Assembly (NCBI GenBank): GCA_028289505.1
Contig: JANQPK010000355.1
Coordinates: forward strand, 1 to 9,953
Direction of reading: 5' to 3'
DNA: 9,953 nt
From: Cyclobacteriaceae bacterium
GTDB taxonomy: Bacteria > Bacteroidota > Bacteroidia > Cytophagales > Cyclobacteriaceae
Part shown: positions 6,528 through 9,953 of the stretch, one piece after another
Position numbering within the stretch: the stretch's first letter is position 1
How the letters are laid out: each line of letters begins with the position of its first letter
Made by a program: the position numbers and the translations under genes
The notes under the pieces: generated by a model
The model's input: the letters and a program-made list of their open reading frames with translations, nothing else
The model's database searches: none
What the model was told of the DNA's origin: nothing

Positions 6528-8117
6528 TTAAGCCTCGTTAGTATATTTTGCAGCCATATCAGTCGCTTCTTTTTTCAGGACTTCTATTGAACTATCCTCT
6601 AGCTTTCCTGCTCTTAGACTATCCATTACATCTTTGTGTTGGTTGGTCATAACCGCGAGGAATTCTTTTTCAAATGCCTTCACTTGGTTAAGCGGAACTT
6701 TATCCATAAAGCCATTAGTGGAGGCATAAATTAAGGCGATTTGTTGTTCTACTGGTACCGGGGCATATTGAGGTTGCTTCAGTACTTCCTGGTTGATCCT
6801 TCCCCTATCAATGGTAAGTTGGGTAGCAGCATCCAAGTCCGAACCAAATTTGGCGAAGGCCTCTAATTCACGGAATTGTGCTTGATCCAGTTTTAAGGTA
6901 CCCGCCACTTTCTTCATGGCCTTTATTTGCGCATTTCCCCCTACCCTGGAAACTGAAATTCCCACATTAATAGCAGGCCTTATACCCGAGTTGAAGAGGT
7001 TTGTTTCCAGAAATATCTGTCCATCTGTAATCGAAATTACATTGGTAGGTATATAGGCGGACACATCATTGGCCTGGGTTTCAATAATTGGTAGCGCAGT
7101 AAGTGAACCATTACCTTTCACCAAATGCTTAATTGAATCAGGAAGATCATTCATTTGGGAAGCGATCGAGTCATTGGCATTGATCTTGGCCGCACGCTCC
7201 AGTAATCTTGAATGCAGATAAAATACATCACCTGGGTATGCCTCACGTCCGGGAGGTCTTCTCAACAATAAAGAAACCTCCCTGTAGGCTACTGCCTGCT
7301 TAGATAGGTCATCAAATACGACCAGTGCAGGTCGGCCGGTATCTCTGAAGAACTCACCAATTGCGGCGCCAGTAAATGGTGCGAAGAATTGCATCGGAGC
7401 CGGATCTGAAGCATTAGCAGCAACCACCACAGTGTAATCCATGGCTCCTCCCTTTTCCAAGGCGGACACAACACCTGCCACGGTGGAGGCTTTTTGACCA
7501 CAGGCTACATAGATACAAATCACCGGTTCGCCCCTCTCGTAGAATTCCTTTTGATTGATGATAGTATCAATGGCCACTGCGGTCTTCCCGGTTTGACGAT
7601 CTCCAATGATTAGTTCTCGTTGTCCTCTGCCGATAGGAATCATGGAATCAATAGCCTTAATCCCAGTCTGCAAAGGCTCACTCACTGGTTCACGATAAAT
7701 TACCCCTGGTGCTTTTCTTTCCAGTGGCATATCGTAGGTGTCTCCAGTTAATGGACCTCTGGCATCAATGGGCTCACCTAGGGTATTTACCACCCTTCCA
7801 AGCATGCCATCACCCACCTTAATGGAAGCAATGGTTTGGGTACGTCTTACGGTATCTCCCTCTTTAATTCCGGCAGAATCACCGAAGAGTACGGCTCCCA
7901 CATTATCCTCTTCTAGGTTTAGTACCAGACCTTTCAAGCCGTTTTCAAACTCAATCAGCTCTCCAGCTTCTGCTTGTGACAGTCCGTAAATGCGGGCTAC
8001 CCCATCACCTACTTGCAACACGGTACCGATCTCTTCTAATTCAGCTTCGGTCTTAAAGTTGGAGAGTTGTTCTCTTAAGATAGCCGAAACTTCATCTGGG
8101 CGAACTTCTACTGACAT
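6528..8117 (-). CDS. atpA: ATP synthase F1 subunit alpha
   Basis: The non-catalytic nucleotide-binding subunit of F1. It has 529 residues, longer than the 513 of E. coli. The P-loop is GDRQTGKT (172-179), the Walker B region is LVVFDDLSK (265-273), and the arginine finger that reaches the neighbouring beta active site is R391 in SVSRVGG. The N-terminal helix (residues 8-24) is the usual docking site for subunit delta. An insertion at about 312-335 (rich in N, D, S, K) between LLERAAK and GSLTALP accounts for most of the extra length; I recall it from Bacteroidota alpha subunits. The start follows the atpH stop by 37 bases. Confidence 0.98.
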   Translation of the reverse strand: MSVEVRPDEVSAILREQLSNFKTEAELEEIGTVLQVGDGVARIYGLSQAEAGELIEFENGLKGLVLNLEEDNVGAVLFGDSAGIKEGDTVRRTQTIASIKVGDGMLGRVVNTLGEPIDARGPLTGDTYDMPLERKAPGVIYREPVSEPLQTGIKAIDSMIPIGRGQRELIIGDRQTGKTAVAIDTIINQKEFYERGEPVICIYVACGQKASTVAGVVSALEKGGAMDYTVVVAANASDPAPMQFFAPFTGAAIGEFFRDTGRPALVVFDDLSKQAVAYREVSLLLRRPPGREAYPGDVFYLHSRLLERAAKINANDSIASQMNDLPDSIKHLVKGNGSLTALPIIETQANDVSAYIPTNVISITDGQIFLETNLFNSGIRPAINVGISVSRVGGNAQIKAMKKVAGTLKLDQAQFRELEAFAKFGSDLDAATQLTIDRGRINQEVLKQPQYAPVPVEQQIALIYASTNGFMDKVPLNQVKAFEKEFLAVMTNQHKDVMDSLRAGKLEDSSIEVLKKEATDMAAKYTNEA

Positions 8118-8154
8118 AATCTTGCTTTTATTTGGTTAATCCTAAATCAAAGAT

Positions 8155-8691
8155 CTAGGAGAATTTCAACGCTAATTCATTAAGTTTTCCTCTTAGACTC
8201 TCATCTACCTGCTTCCCCTCCACCTTCAGTACATACCCACCGATAAGGTCTTTATCAATATTTTCTGCCAACTCTATTCCTTGCTTCCCGATAAGACGGC
8301 TGGTCAGATCCTTGAAATCTTGTCTTAGCGAGTCGTCTAGCGGAATTACCGTAGTAACGCTAGCCATACCAATTCCATGGAATTGATTATACTGGGTATG
8401 GAACTCCTCGGCGATAGCAGGTAAGAGCATCTCCCGGTTTTTCTGAGCGATAATTCCTAAAAAAGCCAAGGTCTCTTTCTGGAATCTTTCCTCGAACAAC
8501 CTGTTGAGTATTGCTGACTTCTTATCATGATTGATAATCGGATTCTTTAGCATTACTACAAAATCGCGATTGTCTTTACAGATCTTGCGAAATAACTCAA
8601 AGTCCTGGTTTACCTGCTCCAGCACTCCTCGTTCCTGAGACAGAGTCAGAAGTGACTTGGCGTATCGACTGGCTACCCGATATTCGGACAT
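8155..8691 (-). CDS. atpH: ATP synthase F1 subunit delta
   Basis: The stalk subunit that joins the top of F1 (alpha N-terminus) to subunit b. It has 178 residues, the normal length. The N-terminal helical domain starts with YRVASRYAKSLLTLSQERG (4-22), and the C-terminal domain ends with the family signature DKDLIGGYVLKVEGKQVDES (146-165). The ATG is 4 bases after the atpF stop, so translation is probably coupled; the junction TAG-AGAG-ATG contains the only purine-rich, Shine-Dalgarno-like stretch seen at an atp start here. Confidence 0.97.
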   Translation of the reverse strand: MSEYRVASRYAKSLLTLSQERGVLEQVNQDFELFRKICKDNRDFVVMLKNPIINHDKKSAILNRLFEERFQKETLAFLGIIAQKNREMLLPAIAEEFHTQYNQFHGIGMASVTTVIPLDDSLRQDFKDLTSRLIGKQGIELAENIDKDLIGGYVLKVEGKQVDESLRGKLNELALKFS

Positions 8692-8695
8692 CTCT

Positions 8696-9190
8696 CTAGT
8701 TGACTTTTATATCGTTTATAAATTGATCCACCAGCTTTCTCTGACTCTCATCATTCGAAAGGTTGGTCCTCAATAGTTTTTCTGCAATTTCCAGAGAAAG
8801 CTGGCTTACTTGTTCCCGCATCTCCGTCAAGGCTGCTTGTTTCTCACTGTTAATTACTACTCGGGCATCCTCAATCATTTTACCCGAGATCTTGGAGGCA
8901 TCGGCTTTGGCTTCCTCTTTAATGGAATTGGCAGTGGCCAGGGCCTCTTTCAAAATTTGATCCCGTTCGAGTCTGGCTTCCGCTAAAAGTTGTTCATTAT
9001 CCGACTTCAACTTAGACATCTCCTCTCTGGCCTTTTCGGCAGAAGATAAAGACTCTCGAATGGAATCCTCACGGTCTTTTAGACCCTTTAAAATTGGCTT
9101 CCAAGCAAACTTTTTTAGGATGGCTAGGACAATAAGGAATGACAGGGTCATCCAAAAGATAAGTCCAATATCAGGAGTTACTAATTCCAT
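8696..9190 (-). CDS. atpF: ATP synthase F0 subunit b
   Basis: The peripheral stalk of the enzyme. It has 164 residues, the normal length. One N-terminal membrane helix (about 8-27, DIGLIFWMTLSFLIVLAILK) is followed by the conserved KKFAWKPILKGLKDRE (26-41) and then a long charged coiled coil to the C-terminus, rich in Glu, Lys, Ala and Ser, which dimerises and binds delta. A single b gene is seen here, with no b-prime. It is separated from atpE by 61 bases holding a strong stem-loop, and from atpH by 4 bases. Confidence 0.97.
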   Translation of the reverse strand: MELVTPDIGLIFWMTLSFLIVLAILKKFAWKPILKGLKDREDSIRESLSSAEKAREEMSKLKSDNEQLLAEARLERDQILKEALATANSIKEEAKADASKISGKMIEDARVVINSEKQAALTEMREQVSQLSLEIAEKLLRTNLSNDESQRKLVDQFINDIKVN

Positions 9191-9210
9191 ATTTCTAATG
9201 CTTTAATAAT

Positions 9211-9244
9211 GCCTGTATCCACACCTAATGTAATGGATACAGGC
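9211..9244 (-). promoter_or_regulatory. Intercistronic stem-loop between atpE and atpF
   Basis: GCCTGTATCC (9211-9220) and GGATACAGGC (9235-9244) form a perfect 10-bp inverted repeat with a 14-base loop. On the transcribed strand it follows the atpE stop by 7 bases and ends 20 bases before the atpF ATG. The 3' side is AT-rich (ATTATTAAAG) but has no real U-run, so it is more likely an mRNA-stabilising or processing hairpin, or a weak attenuator, than a full terminator. Such an element could raise c-subunit output relative to b; this is inferred. Confidence 0.6.
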
Positions 9245-9251
9245 TTATAAA

Positions 9252-9500
9252 TTAAGTAAGGAAAATGACCAGAGCACAAATAATGATTGCAAAGAACACC
9301 GCACCTTCTACCAAGGCCGCGGCTACAATCATATTACCTCTCAGATCATTGGAGATTTCAGGCTGACGGGCCATTGCTTCTAAAGCGCTGCCACCGATTC
9401 TACCAATACCGATCCCGGCACCAATAGCTGCCAATCCAGCTCCAACTCCAGCTCCCAGATATCCGGTAGCTGCATCTAATAAAATTGACAAAAGATACAT
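9252..9500 (-). CDS. atpE: ATP synthase F0 subunit c (rotor ring)
   Basis: An 82-residue two-helix hairpin proteolipid that forms the ion-driven ring. Helix 1 has the glycine-rich packing motif GAGVGAGLAAIGAGIGIG, the polar loop is ARQPE (44-48), and helix 2 has the ion-carrying carboxylate E65 in ALVEGAVFFA. The positions that bind Na+ in sodium-type rings (Gln in helix 1, Ser or Thr after the Glu) are Ile and Gly here, so a proton-driven enzyme is predicted. The gene starts 35 bases after the atpB stop. The ATG is followed by MYLLSILLDA, a normal length for the phylum. Confidence 0.98.
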   Translation of the reverse strand: MYLLSILLDAATGYLGAGVGAGLAAIGAGIGIGRIGGSALEAMARQPEISNDLRGNMIVAAALVEGAVFFAIIICALVIFLT

Positions 9501-9535
9501 AACGAGTTATGATTATAAGTAAATAAAATACATCA

Positions 9536-9953
9536 TTAATGGTGGTCCTCCACTTTTGCCATGCCAAAATAAATTGCTGAAAGCAATGTGAACACATAGG
9601 CTTGTAGAAAAGCCACCAGTATTTCCAGTAATGATAATGCTGCTGAAAATAGCATGGACACCACTGAAGTTCCGTAACCAGCCCAGACATTCATGCTTCC
9701 AAATATGAAAATCATACTGACAAAGACCAATATGATCATGTGCCCCGCGGTAATATTTGCAAACAAACGAAGCATCAGTACAAAAGGCTTTGAAAATACA
9801 CCGAATATCTCGATGATGGGCATTAATGGAACTGGAAATTTAAGCCACCAGGGTACACCCGGTGTATTGAAAATGTGCACCCAATAACCCTTATTGGTAT
9901 TAATAGTAGTAATCACGAAGGTGAATACCGCTAGTACCAAAGTCACCGCAATA
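9536..9953 (-). CDS. atpB: ATP synthase F0 subunit a (N-terminal part outside window)
   Basis: The stator subunit that provides the proton half-channels next to the c-ring. Only the C-terminal 138 or so residues are visible; the frame stays open to the window edge, so the GTG at 9946 is not a start. The hallmark helix LMLRLFANITAGH is present, with the essential arginine encoded at 9767-9769, and the last helix has AFLQAYVFTLLSAIYFGMA. The C-terminus ends EDHH, as in many Bacteroidota. It is the first visible gene of the atp block; its promoter and any atpI are outside the window. Confidence 0.97.
   Translation of the reverse strand, partial: IAVTLVLAVFTFVITTINTNKGYWVHIFNTPGVPWWLKFPVPLMPIIEIFGVFSKPFVLMLRLFANITAGHMIILVFVSMIFIFGSMNVWAGYGTSVVSMLFSAALSLLEILVAFLQAYVFTLLSAIYFGMAKVEDHH

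Noticed and set aside
7738..7989. Plus-strand open frame of 83 codons inside atpA.
   Set aside because: It is rich in Ser and Pro as expected of an antisense shadow, with no recognisable motif.
1..9953. Search for mobile elements, CRISPR arrays, toxin-antitoxin pairs or defence genes.
   Set aside because: No transposase, integrase, direct-repeat array or small paired genes are seen, and gene density and composition look like a core chromosomal region.

Overview
The window looks like chromosomal DNA of a Bacteroidota bacterium, probably Cytophagales-like (the phylum is well supported, the order is a guess). The evidence is: an outer-membrane protein with WD40-like (PD40) repeats, a carboxypeptidase-regulatory-like domain and an OmpA domain; a PurM enzyme of the long form typical of Bacteroidota; an F-type ATP synthase cluster without beta and epsilon genes next to it; an alpha subunit with an insertion I recall from Bacteroidota; and almost no Shine-Dalgarno sequences. 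Composition is moderate GC and looks even throughout. I see no IS element, integrase, tRNA, rRNA or CRISPR array.

Plus strand, 1-4165. The window opens inside an OmpA-family envelope protein gene whose 5' end lies outside. After about 140 bases without a gene come three tightly packed genes: purM (purine synthesis), a secreted NodB-type polysaccharide deacetylase, and a small DUF4112 membrane protein. The gaps between them are 3 and 4 bases, so they are very probably one transcript. A plausible intrinsic terminator for it lies at 4325-4349, antisense within the opposing methyltransferase gene.

Minus strand, 9953-4141. Read right to left, this is a long collinear block: atpB (subunit a, cut by the window edge), atpE (c), atpF (b), atpH (delta), atpA (alpha), atpG (gamma), then a UbiA-like multi-pass membrane protein and a class I SAM-dependent methyltransferase. 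The atp genes encode the whole membrane sector (a, c, b) plus the delta, alpha and gamma subunits. The beta and epsilon genes must be elsewhere, as is common in this phylum. The last two genes appear to be appended to the operon. They share one reading frame and are separated by a single TGA, so the methyltransferase must start at TTG unless the stop is read through or is an error.

The two blocks converge and overlap by 25 bp (4141-4165). The most notable non-coding element is a perfect 10-bp stem-loop between atpE and atpF (9211-9244), placed where differential expression of the c subunit could be set. Most of the window is ordinary housekeeping and envelope gene content. I found no convincing new biological system; the items worth checking are junction, start-codon and RNA-structure details.
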